From the NCBI GenBank assembly GCA_003278925.1, contig QCCN01000004.1, positions 1 through 64,000 on the forward strand: DNA of 64,000 nucleotides, read 5' to 3'. Positions within the stretch are counted from its first letter, which is position 1. Each line of letters starts with the position of its first letter. This DNA is from Prochlorococcus sp. AG-347-L17 (GTDB lineage: Bacteria > Cyanobacteriota > Cyanobacteriia > PCC-6307 > Cyanobiaceae). Below the pieces are notes generated by a model, which did not search any database, was not told the origin of the DNA, and was given only the letters and a program-made list of their open reading frames with translations. Shown one piece after another: positions 20,358 to 31,070 of the stretch. The translations under genes and the position numbers were made by a program.

Positions 20358-20456
20358 TTTAGCTCCGGTTTCGCTTAAGTCCCCGTTCCATGGCTTAAGT
20401 CGATTTGCGGCTTGCTATACGCAAGTTGAACGTTTTGGTAGCGGTTGCTACAAATT
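20358..20456 (-). ncRNA. Structured leader resembling the cyanobacterial downstream-peptide/glutamine riboswitch class (Yfr6-like)
   Basis: GC-rich island in AT-rich DNA; minus strand GTAGC-AACC-GCTAC hairpin, CGTTCAACTTGCG...GGAACG..., repeated CTTAAG, directly before the DUF4278 ORF. Confidence 0.6.
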
Positions 20457-20659
20457 TATAATAACATCCATTAAAATTATTTGTCTAGGTTTTTAATAAA
20501 TAAACTTAATATATTAATGATAGATTAGGTTTCTGATAAAAATATTTATTATAATCCCGGCTTAATTTCTCACAGGTTACATTTTGTTCGTTTTTGAGAA
20601 GTATTTTTTATTTAATGAACTTTTAAATGTAAAATTCTTAAGATTATAAAATTTGTTTT

Positions 20660-20854
20660 ATGTTTTCTAGAAGCAAAAAACCTACAGTAAAAAAATCTGC
20701 AATAGTTGAAGAGACTCCATTATTTGCTCAATTATTACCATTCGCAAACAGAATGAATGATAAGGTCCAATTGGTAAATGCTTTGGCTTTTACTTTTATT
20801 ATGGGATTCTCAATTTTTGGAATTGCTCTATGGAAACTATCAGGGCTGACCTAA
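20660..20854 (+). CDS. Small single-TM protein, distantly Hli-like
   Basis: 64 aa; 'FANRMNDKVQLVNALAFTFIMGFSIFGIALWKLSGLT'; lacks the canonical ExxNGRxAM motif. Confidence 0.5.
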   Translation: MFSRSKKPTVKKSAIVEETPLFAQLLPFANRMNDKVQLVNALAFTFIMGFSIFGIALWKLSGLT

Positions 20855-20859
20855 ATATT

Positions 20860-21117
20860 TTATTTTTGCAAAGCATCAATTTTTGATTCTTTGTTTTCAA
20901 TTATGGTTATTAACCATCTAGAGGCTAGCCCTCTGGATATTGATCTATTTTTTAGAAATCTACATATATATATGTGTAGATTTTTTTCGTTTTTGGAGTT
21001 AAATTTTTCCTCAAAATCTAAGATATCCTCTTCTGATGTTCTTTTTCTTAGCTCATCCACCAATGCATGACTGGAGGAATCATTAAAGAAGTTCCCAATA
21101 TTTAAGCTTAATGTCAT
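20860..21117 (-). CDS. Hypothetical protein
   Basis: 85 aa ORF. Confidence 0.5.
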   Translation of the reverse strand: MTLSLNIGNFFNDSSSHALVDELRKRTSEEDILDFEEKFNSKNEKNLHIYICRFLKNRSISRGLASRWLITIIENKESKIDALQK

Positions 21118-21205
21118 AAATAATTTATGTCCCTATTTAAGAGGTAGCCATAAATTAAATTTTTAAAAACTAATTTATATTTTTTATTTACAAATTATTC
21201 AAAAT

Positions 21206-23539
21206 TTATTCTTTTGGTTTAGCAAGAGGAAGCAAGCACTTATCTGAATCACAACCTGCTGGTCCTGCTTCAGATAATTCTCCAACATCATATTTATTAA
21301 GAGCGTCAAAGAAATCGTTATTGACTTTCCTTTCTATTACTTTATTCTGCAATGATATATATTCCTCTTTACTTATTGGTTCAAAGGGTAATCTCGGGAA
21401 AGTAGCGTTAGCACTAAATCTAGCCAGTAATGCTGCTGAAATATATCCCTCATTATTTTCTATTGCATTATGAATAGCCTTAGCTAAATCTTCGATTTCA
21501 TTTTCTCTAAATTCTACTGTTGCAGAGGTATTATGCTCTGTGTAAAATTTCTGCACTTGCATGTAAAAATCAAATTGAGCTAATGCTGAGAAATTATTGA
21601 TGTCTATTTGGTCTGCGCCGTCTATATTTGCCCAACTAACTTCTGTAGGGATTTCAACTAACCATTCTGTACATCTTGGATCAAATGGATTATCGAGCAA
21701 GCAACCATTTTCATCTTTATCAGATTGAGATGGAACAACTGAGTAACCATAATCCATGCAAGCTAAAGCGATTGGGTCATTTTTTCTGAAAGTTATTCTT
21801 CTTATGAATCTTTGAGCCTTTGGAGGATGCCAACCTGGAGCTGCTCCAGTAAGAAGACTTTTAGTCCCAGCTGGCTGAACTGTTGTACATCTATTTGGTC
21901 TCCTTAGATTATGCTTATCACAATATTCCCATACAGTTTCTTTTACTATTTTTCTCCAAGAATCTAAGAATTTAGCTTCCTTTTCTTTGAAGGCCTTCCC
22001 TTCTTCGCTATTTGGCCTTCCTGCTTCCCACCATTTCAACCATGGCGTCCCAAAGGCATGGACACAAAAATCAAATAATCCAGTGAAACTTACTCCTACG
22101 ATAGGATCATATTCCCTACTTTTTCTGTAACGCTCAACTTCAAATTCATGATTAAGTAAGCATGCTACAGAAAGAGCGGCTGCTTTAAAAGCTTTTTTTT
22201 GCTCTTCAAAATTTCCTGGATCAATCTGATTTAAATGAACTTCAGCCAAATTGCAATGGAAATCATTTCCCAAGATCTCCCCACAAGGGTTAAGTCCATA
22301 TCGGCTCATCCTGTGGTCTAACTCTTCTTCCGAAAAAGGACCATAACTACTATTTATCCAATTTCTCGCTTCATCCTTGCCTTGTTCTGAGTAGATTTCA
22401 ATAAATTCCTTTCTCAATTCATCATCTTTGAGAATATCTGCATTTGACCTTGCGATTGCTTCTGGTGCAAATTGAATGGCTCCCTCACCTGAATGGAATT
22501 GTTTTGTTACTGCATCCAAAACAGTTTGGTAAGTGGGTTTTGTATGGTAAACCCTAGTATGATTGGCCATTCTGAGGGCATCTTTTTCAGGATCTATTCT
22601 CCAATTACCATTCTCATCTTGACTCCATAAATTTTCTTTTGCTGATGCGGCTTCCTTATCATCTGAAGCAAATTGTCTCATTCCAGCACTTCTTCTTATA
22701 TTCCCAGCAACTATGGTTACTGCAGCTTCATCAATTAATAAACAACACTCTACTGTACTTAATTTCCTCCCAATTGCCTTTCCAAGAAGTGATGCGACTC
22801 TAGAGTAAAGATCTTTCAATTTGATAGGATTTGCCATGCCACCAAAACCTTTTAATGATTCTCCCGCAGGCCTAATATCTTCCAAATCAATATAAACATC
22901 AATTTCTCTTTCAAGACTCTCGTTACTTGATGCCTCAAGAAGATATTTATAGCTATCTACCCATCCTCTTCTGCTATCTCCGACTTTGATATGAAGATCT
23001 TTTCCTTTAATTTCTAATGATGACTTTTCTTCTCTTTGATCTTTAGGAGTTATTCCAACTTCACTGACTGATTTAATGTTTATTTTGTTAATTACCGTAG
23101 GTAGATTATTTATAAAATGAGGCTCAATTATTGCACCTGTTCCACATCCCATCATTGCTAAGTCCATCATTAATGCGAAGGCTTCCCAATCAATTAAGTT
23201 TGTTGAGGTACAGTTGTATGCTCCTGAGAAATTTTGGTTCTTATTAATCCAAGGGGTTCCGCCTATCCATAACCATCTTCCTGAAGGTTGAGCTTTTTGG
23301 TTACTTTGCATCTCTCTCATTAGGATTAATTCTTCTTCAGAAAGTTTTCCTAATTCTTTTAATCCGGATAAATTCCTTTCGCCTACTTCGCTCCAGTTCT
23401 CCCTTTTGCCAGATGAAGTTTTTCTACTATAGGATCTGAAAAAAACTGGGTAAGCAGCTGGCGCAGTCTTTGGAAAATCATCTTTTTTAAGATTATTGGA
23501 ATTGCTCTCTGAAGAAGCTTTATTTGGTGCAACAGTCAC
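21206..23539 (-). CDS. nrdJ: Adenosylcobalamin-dependent (class II) ribonucleotide reductase
   Basis: 'GSRNKA..'-type RNR motifs 'GLNPCGEILGNDFHCNLAEVHLNQID', 'RCTTVQPAGTKSLLTGAAPGWHPPKAQRFIRRITF'; GTG start at 23539 (VTVAPNK) preferred. Confidence 0.93.
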   Translation of the reverse strand: MTVAPNKASSESNSNNLKKDDFPKTAPAAYPVFFRSYSRKTSSGKRENWSEVGERNLSGLKELGKLSEEELILMREMQSNQKAQPSGRWLWIGGTPWINKNQNFSGAYNCTSTNLIDWEAFALMMDLAMMGCGTGAIIEPHFINNLPTVINKINIKSVSEVGITPKDQREEKSSLEIKGKDLHIKVGDSRRGWVDSYKYLLEASSNESLEREIDVYIDLEDIRPAGESLKGFGGMANPIKLKDLYSRVASLLGKAIGRKLSTVECCLLIDEAAVTIVAGNIRRSAGMRQFASDDKEAASAKENLWSQDENGNWRIDPEKDALRMANHTRVYHTKPTYQTVLDAVTKQFHSGEGAIQFAPEAIARSNADILKDDELRKEFIEIYSEQGKDEARNWINSSYGPFSEEELDHRMSRYGLNPCGEILGNDFHCNLAEVHLNQIDPGNFEEQKKAFKAAALSVACLLNHEFEVERYRKSREYDPIVGVSFTGLFDFCVHAFGTPWLKWWEAGRPNSEEGKAFKEKEAKFLDSWRKIVKETVWEYCDKHNLRRPNRCTTVQPAGTKSLLTGAAPGWHPPKAQRFIRRITFRKNDPIALACMDYGYSVVPSQSDKDENGCLLDNPFDPRCTEWLVEIPTEVSWANIDGADQIDINNFSALAQFDFYMQVQKFYTEHNTSATVEFRENEIEDLAKAIHNAIENNEGYISAALLARFSANATFPRLPFEPISKEEYISLQNKVIERKVNNDFFDALNKYDVGELSEAGPAGCDSDKCLLPLAKPKE

Positions 23540-23673
23540 GATAAAAAAAACGTATGTAAATAACCCGTACTGGAAGAATAACTCTACCTGTGGCGTCTGC
23601 AACTATTCTTACCACTATTTAACGGTTTGTGTAGAATTATGTTTAATATGAAATCTTTGTTTCAAGAAAGGAT

Positions 23674-24369
23674 ATGGAAAGAGTCCCCGAACCTGAATTA
23701 ATGGAAGAAAAAGAGCAGGTCATTTCTTATGACGAAGCTGATTTTTCAGAAGGGGAGGTTAATTTAATTAATCAAATAAATCAATATCTTTTGAAAAAAA
23801 ATATTTCTTTAGGTGAAAAAGATTTAATAGTTGATTTAGGATGTGGCCCAGGAAATATTTCTGAGAAGTTAGCAATAAAATGGCCTAATACTGCAGTCGT
23901 AGGAATAGATGGTTCTAAAGAGATGATTTTGAGAGCAGAATATAATAAAAGTATTTCTAATAATCAAAAAAAATTAAAAAATTTACGCTACATTTGTTCT
24001 GACATCAAAGACATTAAATCAAATAATTTTTTATTTAAAAAAAGAATTAGTTTACTTGTAAGCAACAGTTTGATTCATCATATTACCAATCTTGAAGATT
24101 TCTTCAAAATAATAAGAATTTTATCTAGTAATATTACTGTAAATTTTCACAAGGATTTAAAAAGGCCATTAGATGAAAAGTCTGCTTTAGAACTCAAAGC
24201 ACAATGTTCAACTAAGTATAATGAGATTTTAACTAATGATTATTATGCCTCTTTAAGAGCTTCTTATACTTTTAAAGAGTTAAAAAATTTCATCTTAGAG
24301 AATGATCTATCCTCTTTAGATGTGTTTGAGGAAGGTGAAAATTATTTAATAGTCTATGGTAATGTTTAA
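23674..24369 (+). CDS. Class I SAM-dependent methyltransferase
   Basis: 'LIVDLGCGPGNISEKLA...VVGIDGSKEMILRAE'. Confidence 0.88.
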   Translation: MERVPEPELMEEKEQVISYDEADFSEGEVNLINQINQYLLKKNISLGEKDLIVDLGCGPGNISEKLAIKWPNTAVVGIDGSKEMILRAEYNKSISNNQKKLKNLRYICSDIKDIKSNNFLFKKRISLLVSNSLIHHITNLEDFFKIIRILSSNITVNFHKDLKRPLDEKSALELKAQCSTKYNEILTNDYYASLRASYTFKELKNFILENDLSSLDVFEEGENYLIVYGNV

Positions 24370-24400
24370 GAACTAAGTGAAAGGCCCTTATATAATATAA

Positions 24401-26038
24401 ATGAGCTTAGGTACTAAAATTCTAAATAATAAAGAAATACTGGATGCGGTAAATAAAAGAAGAAATTTTGCTATTATCTCACATCCAGATGCTGGGAAAA
24501 CGACTCTTACCGAGAAGCTTCTTTTGTATGGAGGTGCCATTCAACAGGCAGGAGCAGTAAAAGCTAGGGGTAATCAGAGAAAAGCCACCTCAGACTGGAT
24601 GGAACTTGAGAAACAAAGAGGTATTTCTATTACATCAACTGTATTGCAATTTGAATATGAAAGATCTGTAATTAATCTATTAGATACACCAGGACACCAA
24701 GATTTTTCCGAAGATACTTATAGAACATTAGCTGCTGCTGATAATGCAGTTATGTTGGAAGATGCTGCTAAAGGACTAGAACCTCAAACTAGAAAATTGT
24801 TTGAAGTTTGCAAGATGCGAAAAATACCAATATTTACTTTCATAAATAAAATGGATAGACCAGGAAGAGAGCCATTTTCTTTACTTGATGAAATTGAATC
24901 AGAACTTGGATTAAATACCCTACCTATAAACTGGCCAATTGGGAGTGGCGAGGAATTTAGAGGGGTTATTGATAGATTCTCGAGAGAGGTGATTTTATTT
25001 GATAAAGCAGTGAGAGGGAAACAATCGAATGAGAAAAGATTAAGTCTTGAAGATAAAGAGCTATCAAAATATGTAGAGAGAGATTTACTTGAAAACTCAC
25101 TTGAAGAATTGGAGGTTCTTGATGAGGCAGGATCTAAATTTGAAAAAGAAAAAGTTTTTAATGGCTCTTTAACCCCAGTTTTCTTTGGGTCTGCCATGAC
25201 TAATTTTGGCGTAAGGCCATTTTTAGATAGTTTTTTAAAAATGGCACAAAAACCAACTTCAAGAAATAGTAATAAAGGGGATATTGAACCTGCAAGCGAT
25301 GAATTTAGTGGGTTTGTTTTTAAGCTTCAGGCAAATATGGATCCAAAGCACAGAGATAGGGTGGCTTTTATAAGAGTTTGTAGTGGCAAATTTGAAAAGG
25401 ATATGTCAGTTAAACATTCCAGAACTGGAAAAACAATTAGATTATCAAGACCGCAAAAAATATTTGGGCAAGATAGAGAAGTAGTTGATGATGCCTATCC
25501 TGGAGATGTTATTGGTTTAAATAATCCAGGGATGTTTTCTATTGGAGATACTCTTTATACTGGTGCACATCTGGAATATGAGGGCATACCATCCTTTAGT
25601 CCTGAAATATTCAGCTGGTTAAGAAATCCAAATCCCTCAGCATTTAAAAACTTTAGAAAGGGTGTTAATGAACTTCGAGAAGAAGGAGCTGTTCAGATTC
25701 TTTATGACTTTGATGAGAGTAAAAGAGACCCTATACTCGCAGCCGTTGGTCAATTGCAGCTGGAGGTAGTAACTCACAGATTAAAAAGTGAATATGGTGT
25801 AGATGCAAATCTTGAAGCAATGCCATATCAATTGGCTAGATGGATTTCTGATGGATGGCCAGCTATTGAAAAACTAGGCAGAATATTCAACTGTAAAATA
25901 GTTAAAGATTGTTGGAATAGGCCAGTTATTCTTTTCAAAAATGAGTGGAATCTAAATCAGTTTGTTGAAGACAATAATCAATTAAATTTAAACAAAGTTG
26001 CGCCCGTTGTTAGTGGAGTCGAACCAATTGTTTTATAA
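24401..26038 (+). CDS. prfC: Peptide chain release factor 3
   Basis: '[38 protein letters not shown]', '[25 protein letters not shown]', '[19 protein letters not shown]'. Confidence 0.96.
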   Translation: MSLGTKILNNKEILDAVNKRRNFAIISHPDAGKTTLTEKLLLYGGAIQQAGAVKARGNQRKATSDWMELEKQRGISITSTVLQFEYERSVINLLDTPGHQDFSEDTYRTLAAADNAVMLEDAAKGLEPQTRKLFEVCKMRKIPIFTFINKMDRPGREPFSLLDEIESELGLNTLPINWPIGSGEEFRGVIDRFSREVILFDKAVRGKQSNEKRLSLEDKELSKYVERDLLENSLEELEVLDEAGSKFEKEKVFNGSLTPVFFGSAMTNFGVRPFLDSFLKMAQKPTSRNSNKGDIEPASDEFSGFVFKLQANMDPKHRDRVAFIRVCSGKFEKDMSVKHSRTGKTIRLSRPQKIFGQDREVVDDAYPGDVIGLNNPGMFSIGDTLYTGAHLEYEGIPSFSPEIFSWLRNPNPSAFKNFRKGVNELREEGAVQILYDFDESKRDPILAAVGQLQLEVVTHRLKSEYGVDANLEAMPYQLARWISDGWPAIEKLGRIFNCKIVKDCWNRPVILFKNEWNLNQFVEDNNQLNLNKVAPVVSGVEPIVL

Positions 26039-26089
26039 AGTCTTAATGGATTATAAAATTAGTTAATCTGTTAGTATTGGTAAAAAATT

Positions 26090-26764
26090 TTGGATTCAAA
26101 CAGTAATAAAAATAATAACGAAAAATCACCTTATGAAATTTTAGGTGTAAAAGAAGGTGCTGCTTTTGAGGATATTCAGAAGGCTAGAGATATTAAAGTT
26201 AGAGAGGCTGGTGAAGACTTAATTTTAAAAGCGAAAATAGAATCTTCCTTTGATCAATTACTCATGGGTAGTTTGAAAGCCAGGCAATCAGGAAATGTAA
26301 GCTATGAAGCTGTAAGTGCTTCAAAAAAAGAAAAACAAATTAATCAATTTACCAATAATAACTTCCCACTTCTTTCTAAGATAAAAAATTTAAATAATAA
26401 CTCTAACAATTCAAGTCAGTATAGTCTGCCAAAAATAACTACTCCCTCATTTGATAATCTTTCAATAAAAATATCTGTTGGGCTATTATTTTTAATTTTG
26501 TTATTTATCAGTCCAGACTCTAATAATAGACTTTTACTCTCTATTTCAACATTAATACTTACCTATACTCAAATTAAATCAGGGAAAAGATTTATAGGTT
26601 CTCTGGGTTGGAGTGTTACCTTTCTCTCGATAGGATTAATATTTGGTGGATTGCTTGAAAATAATTCTTTCATTCAGGAAGTATCAAACAACTCTTTATC
26701 AATACAAAAAATTCAAAGTATTCCGGCCATGGTTATTTTATGGCTAGGCGTAATTTTTTTATGA
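26090..26764 (+). CDS. CPP1-like/DnaJ-like membrane protein
   Basis: '[22 protein letters not shown]' J-like N-terminus followed by TM helices. Confidence 0.75.
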   Translation: MDSNSNKNNNEKSPYEILGVKEGAAFEDIQKARDIKVREAGEDLILKAKIESSFDQLLMGSLKARQSGNVSYEAVSASKKEKQINQFTNNNFPLLSKIKNLNNNSNNSSQYSLPKITTPSFDNLSIKISVGLLFLILLFISPDSNNRLLLSISTLILTYTQIKSGKRFIGSLGWSVTFLSIGLIFGGLLENNSFIQEVSNNSLSIQKIQSIPAMVILWLGVIFL

Positions 26765-27667
26765 TTGATCTTCTATCATAGATTTAATTTCTTCATAATT
26801 TATAAGATATTTATTTTTACAAAATTCACAAACCAACTCTGCTTTGCCATCTTTCTTGAGGATGTCCTCTAACTCGCTCTTATCAAGCATTTTCATCGCA
26901 TTTAAACTTCTTTGTTTGGAACACTTGCATTTAAAACTCACTTCTTGAGAACGAGCTTTTTCAGAGATTGATTTATCGTCAATATCGGGAAATATATTTC
27001 TAATTAACTCAAGAAGATTATCTTTTGACTTAAATAGATCTTCGCTGAAAGAATTAATTTCTTTGCATCTTTCTTCAAGTAGTGAGACTAGTAGAGGGTC
27101 AGTATCTTTTTTAGGTAAAACTTGAGCTAATAAGCCACCACTACAAATAACACTTTTATTTTGAATTTTTTCTCCAATAAATACAGCAGAGGGAGTTTGC
27201 TCTGAATGGTATAAATATGAAGCTAAGTCTTCAGCAATATTCCCATTTACTAATTCAACAGTGCTTGTAAAGGGTTCTCCAAATCCACTATCTCTAATTA
27301 CATTTAAATATCCTGTACCTAATGCTTTTGTGAAATCAAAAGCATATTTATTATTATCTATTTTGACTAGGTCCAATTCTAAATTAGGATTACCTACATA
27401 ACCCCTAACTTTCCCGTCTCTACCTGCATCAACTAGTAATCCCTTTAAAGGTCCGTCAGATCTAACTCTTAAAGTGACTCTCCCATGCATTATTTTCATC
27501 GAGCTTGCTAAAAGCAGTGAAGCACTAAATGCTCTGCCTAAGATACAGGTGGTTAAGTAAGAAAGGCCGTGTCTTTTTTTTGCTTCTAAAGAAGATTCTG
27601 TTGTTAAGACCGCAACTAATCTTATTCCTCCATTGGCTGCAGTAGCCCGAACTATCCTATCCTGCAT
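26759..27667 (-). CDS. hslO: Hsp33 redox-regulated chaperone
   Basis: '[32 protein letters not shown]', C-terminal CxC...CxxC zinc motif. Confidence 0.94.
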   Translation of the reverse strand: MQDRIVRATAANGGIRLVAVLTTESSLEAKKRHGLSYLTTCILGRAFSASLLLASSMKIMHGRVTLRVRSDGPLKGLLVDAGRDGKVRGYVGNPNLELDLVKIDNNKYAFDFTKALGTGYLNVIRDSGFGEPFTSTVELVNGNIAEDLASYLYHSEQTPSAVFIGEKIQNKSVICSGGLLAQVLPKKDTDPLLVSLLEERCKEINSFSEDLFKSKDNLLELIRNIFPDIDDKSISEKARSQEVSFKCKCSKQRSLNAMKMLDKSELEDILKKDGKAELVCEFCKNKYLINYEEIKSMIEDQS

Positions 27668-28304
27668 GATTTTCTTTCATAAAACTTTTGAATTTCCCTT
27701 TTTCCAAGGATAATATCCTAGAAGGAATTCCCTCAAATAATGCAGGTTCGTGAGTAACAATAATAATTGTATTTTTATTTTTTAAATCAAGAATTAAATT
27801 CTTCACATCATTTCTCATTGAATAGTCTAATCCAGCAGTTGGTTCATCAAGTAAAAGAATTGAGGGGTTTCTAAGTAGTTGAACTGCTACAGCTAACCGC
27901 CTTTGTTGTCCGCCACTTAGCTGTTCTGGTGGTTGAGTCAGATTAATTTTTTTTAAACCAACTTTATTTAAAACTATTTCTATATTTTTTTCTCTTAAAG
28001 ATTTATGGCCTATTTTTAATTCTTTACCAATGGTTGTACCTATGAAGTATCTTTCAGGAAATTGGAATACTACTCCACAAAACCATCTTCTTTGTCTAGA
28101 AGACAAAATTTTATTCTTCCAAGTAATTTTTCCCTTTTGCGGATTTGTTAATCCGCTTATTATTTCGAGTAGTGTTGTTTTCCCAGAACCACTATTGCCG
28201 CAAATCAAAATGATTTCATTTTCATGAACTTTTAAATTTAAATTGTCTATTATTTTTCTTTCACCAGTTTGGGGTTGATAAGATATTTCTTTTAAGTCAA
28301 GCAT
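27657..28304 (-). CDS. ABC transporter ATP-binding protein
   Basis: Walker [10 protein letters not shown], signature LSGGQQRR, Walker [13 protein letters not shown]. Confidence 0.92.
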   Translation of the reverse strand: MLDLKEISYQPQTGERKIIDNLNLKVHENEIILICGNSGSGKTTLLEIISGLTNPQKGKITWKNKILSSRQRRWFCGVVFQFPERYFIGTTIGKELKIGHKSLREKNIEIVLNKVGLKKINLTQPPEQLSGGQQRRLAVAVQLLRNPSILLLDEPTAGLDYSMRNDVKNLILDLKNKNTIIIVTHEPALFEGIPSRILSLEKGKFKSFMKENHAG

Positions 28305-28387
28305 TATTAATTAAGTTATAGGTATGAATTTTAATCTAGTAATAACTTACTTATAATAGCTGTAGATCTAAAAAGTTATTAGTCAAT

Positions 28388-28831
28388 ATGAATATTATTT
28401 TTAGGGAAGTTGATCCTTTTAATTGTTGGATATGGATCAGGTTTTCAGAATCGCCAACTCAAGACGAAAAAAATTATTTAGATGGTGTTTTTGATAGTTG
28501 GTACGTTTTAGGAAGGTTAGGTGGATTTAATTCTGAAAATTTGCAAACTCATGAAGAGGGTTCCGATCTAAGTTGGATGTCCTACGATAACGATCAAAAA
28601 AATGCATCTCTTCCAGCCTTAATGCATAATTTAGGAATTATGGAATATCAAAATCTTTGGGGAAGATGTTGGGTTGATTTTGGAACTTCAGACTCCATTT
28701 CAATAGATATATTAATTAATTCTTTGAATGAGATATCAAATAATTATGTAAAAATTGAAGAGTTAATTATTGGGGGTGAAAATAATGATTGGGCAATTGA
28801 AGAACATGAAGATTTGGTTTTCAAAGATTAA
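28388..28831 (+). CDS. DUF3531-like protein
   Basis: 'MNIIFREVDPFNCWIWIRFSESPTQDEKNYLDGVFDSWYVLGRLGGFNS'. Confidence 0.75.
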   Translation: MNIIFREVDPFNCWIWIRFSESPTQDEKNYLDGVFDSWYVLGRLGGFNSENLQTHEEGSDLSWMSYDNDQKNASLPALMHNLGIMEYQNLWGRCWVDFGTSDSISIDILINSLNEISNNYVKIEELIIGGENNDWAIEEHEDLVFKD

Positions 28832-28840
28832 GTGTTTTAG

Positions 28841-29614
28841 ATGGAAGACTTAACAAGATTAATTATTTCCCGTGAAAGAATTGAAAATATTAAGAACAAT
28901 AATTTAGAACTTTCTAAAGAAGAAGCTCATTATTTAAATAAAGTAATGAGGATAAAAAATGGTAAAGAAATATTTATAACTAATGGAGAGGGTTCATTAT
29001 GGAAAGCTATAAAAGTTAAAAATGATTGTTTAGAAATAATTAAATTAAAAAAACCTTACTTATTTCAAGAACAAGAAATTTACTTATTAGGAATAGCTGT
29101 TGTTATACCAAAAAGTGGTTTTGAGGATATTCTAAAAATGTGCACTGAAATAGGAATCGATTACATACAGCCATTATTTTCAGAAAGACAGGTAAACAAA
29201 AATTTAAATTTTTCAAGAAAGCTTTTGAGATGGAATTCAATTATCAAAGAAGCAGTTGAGCAAAGTGAAAGATTATGGAAACCATCTATTTTAAATGGTA
29301 TGGATATTATTAAATGGCTAAAAAGTAGAGATAATCAAGAAAGAGTTTCAATTTCTATAACGAGAGAAGAAACACCATATGACTTAAATAAATGGTTAAG
29401 AAAACAACAAGAATTTGCAAATAAAAAAGGAGGTATATTTTGGAATGTAATTGGCCCTGAAGGGGGTTGGTCCTCTAAAGAAATTGATTTTTTTAATAAA
29501 AATAACATTACCTTTGTGAAACTTTCCGACACTATCTTAAGAACTTCGACGGCTAGTATTAATGCATCATCAATCCTAAATCAGTGGAGAATTAATTTGA
29601 AATTAAAGAATTAG
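28841..29614 (+). CDS. rsmE: 16S rRNA (uracil1498-N3)-methyltransferase
   Basis: 'HYLNKVMRIKNGKEIFITNGEG', 'EAVEQSERLWKP', 'IGPEGGWSSKEIDFF', 'LSDTILRTSTASINA'. Confidence 0.92.
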   Translation: MEDLTRLIISRERIENIKNNNLELSKEEAHYLNKVMRIKNGKEIFITNGEGSLWKAIKVKNDCLEIIKLKKPYLFQEQEIYLLGIAVVIPKSGFEDILKMCTEIGIDYIQPLFSERQVNKNLNFSRKLLRWNSIIKEAVEQSERLWKPSILNGMDIIKWLKSRDNQERVSISITREETPYDLNKWLRKQQEFANKKGGIFWNVIGPEGGWSSKEIDFFNKNNITFVKLSDTILRTSTASINASSILNQWRINLKLKN

Positions 29615-29620
29615 ATAAAT

Positions 29621-30349
29621 ATGGATTTAATTAGAAATCAATTTTTTATAGGTTTTTGCATTAATTTTATTTTGATTTATATATTTTGCAGGATTCCTTT
29701 GATGACGAAAAGTGGTTGGGTAAGTGCAGGCATCTTAGGCACAATTTTGTGGGGATGTTTGTCTTGGCAGGGATGGATGTCAGTTGTAATTTATTTATTA
29801 TTTGGATCCCTCGTTACCAAAATAGGTTTTAAATTTAAAAAAGCACAAGGAATTGCTGAAAAAAGAGGCGGGAGGAGAGGCCCTGAGAATGTCTGGGGCT
29901 CAGCAGCTACAGGATTATTTCTTGCCATTATGACCAAATTTAATGCTGCCAATGTAGTGATGTTTAAAGTAGGTTTTGCTGCAAGTTTTGCTGCAAAGTT
30001 GGCGGATACTTTTGGTAGCGAAATTGGGAAAAGATTTGGTAAAGACACATACTTAATTACTTCACTTAAAAAGGTGGATAGGGGAACTGAGGGAGGAATA
30101 AGTATAGAAGGAACATTAGCTAGTGTTTTGGGATCAATATTTATGGCTTTTATAATGCTTCGTCTATCAATTATTTCTACAAAATATCATTTTATAGTTG
30201 TTGTAGTTTCTGGATTCTTGGCAACACTTTCCGAAAGTATTATTGGTGCTAAATTTCAAAACAAATATAAATTAAGTAATGAGTTGGTAAATGCTATTCA
30301 AACAAGTATTGCTTCTGTTTTTGCTATCTTTGCGCTTATTTTATATTGA
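29621..30349 (+). CDS. DUF92/TIGR00297 family integral membrane protein
   Basis: 'KRGGRRGPENVWGSAATGLF', 'FAASFAAKLADTFGSEIGKRFG', 'GTEGGISIEGTLAS'. Confidence 0.88.
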   Translation: MDLIRNQFFIGFCINFILIYIFCRIPLMTKSGWVSAGILGTILWGCLSWQGWMSVVIYLLFGSLVTKIGFKFKKAQGIAEKRGGRRGPENVWGSAATGLFLAIMTKFNAANVVMFKVGFAASFAAKLADTFGSEIGKRFGKDTYLITSLKKVDRGTEGGISIEGTLASVLGSIFMAFIMLRLSIISTKYHFIVVVVSGFLATLSESIIGAKFQNKYKLSNELVNAIQTSIASVFAIFALILY

Positions 30350-30377
30350 TATTTTTTTGAATAATATTTGGAAAGAC

Positions 30378-31022
30378 CTAAGATTCCTTCCATTTTGTGA
30401 GAATCTCCCAGCTTTTAAGTCTTTGGAAAAGCCAGAAATGACCTTCGGAATTTAGATGAATTCCATCATGCGTAATCCAATTTTTACTCCTTTTATCAGA
30501 GTACATTTCTCTAAAAGTAGGAAGAAATGGGACATTCTGATTGAGGCATACTTCCTCCATTCTCCTTTCATAAGAATTACAAAAATCGTTTGAGTACCAT
30601 AGACATCCTGCGAACGGCATTTTGCTTTCGTCAACTGGTGTCAGACCAATAACAAATACATTTGTTTGAGAGTTCATTTCATTAATTAGCCTCTCTAATC
30701 CATATTCAAATCCATCTATATCTAATTGATGTCTTCCATTTTTCTGACCAATTGCTGCTGTGTCGTTAAGACCTACATTTAGTAGTATTGCTTTAGGTTT
30801 ATTTCTTCTCGTTTCTCCTCTAGACGACCATTCTTTTTCCCATCTAGATGAAACTTTTTCTATCCCATCTCCCCTAACGCCAAGTTGATAAATAACTGGC
30901 CCATTGTGGTTGTTGCACCAATCTTTTCTAAGCCTCTCACACCATCCACCACCATCATTATCCCCCCATCCATAAACTGAGCTATCTCCAATTACAACTA
31001 GCTGTTTTGGTAAACTAATCAC
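30378..31022 (-). CDS. SGNH/GDSL-type hydrolase
   Basis: 'VVIGDSSVYGWGDNDGGGWCERLR', 'ILLNVGLNDTA', 'DGIHLNSEGH'. Confidence 0.88.
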   Translation of the reverse strand: MISLPKQLVVIGDSSVYGWGDNDGGGWCERLRKDWCNNHNGPVIYQLGVRGDGIEKVSSRWEKEWSSRGETRRNKPKAILLNVGLNDTAAIGQKNGRHQLDIDGFEYGLERLINEMNSQTNVFVIGLTPVDESKMPFAGCLWYSNDFCNSYERRMEEVCLNQNVPFLPTFREMYSDKRSKNWITHDGIHLNSEGHFWLFQRLKSWEILTKWKES

Positions 31023-31070
31023 TATAACCGGAAAAAATAATTACTTGATTTAACAAATTATTCTTACAAA

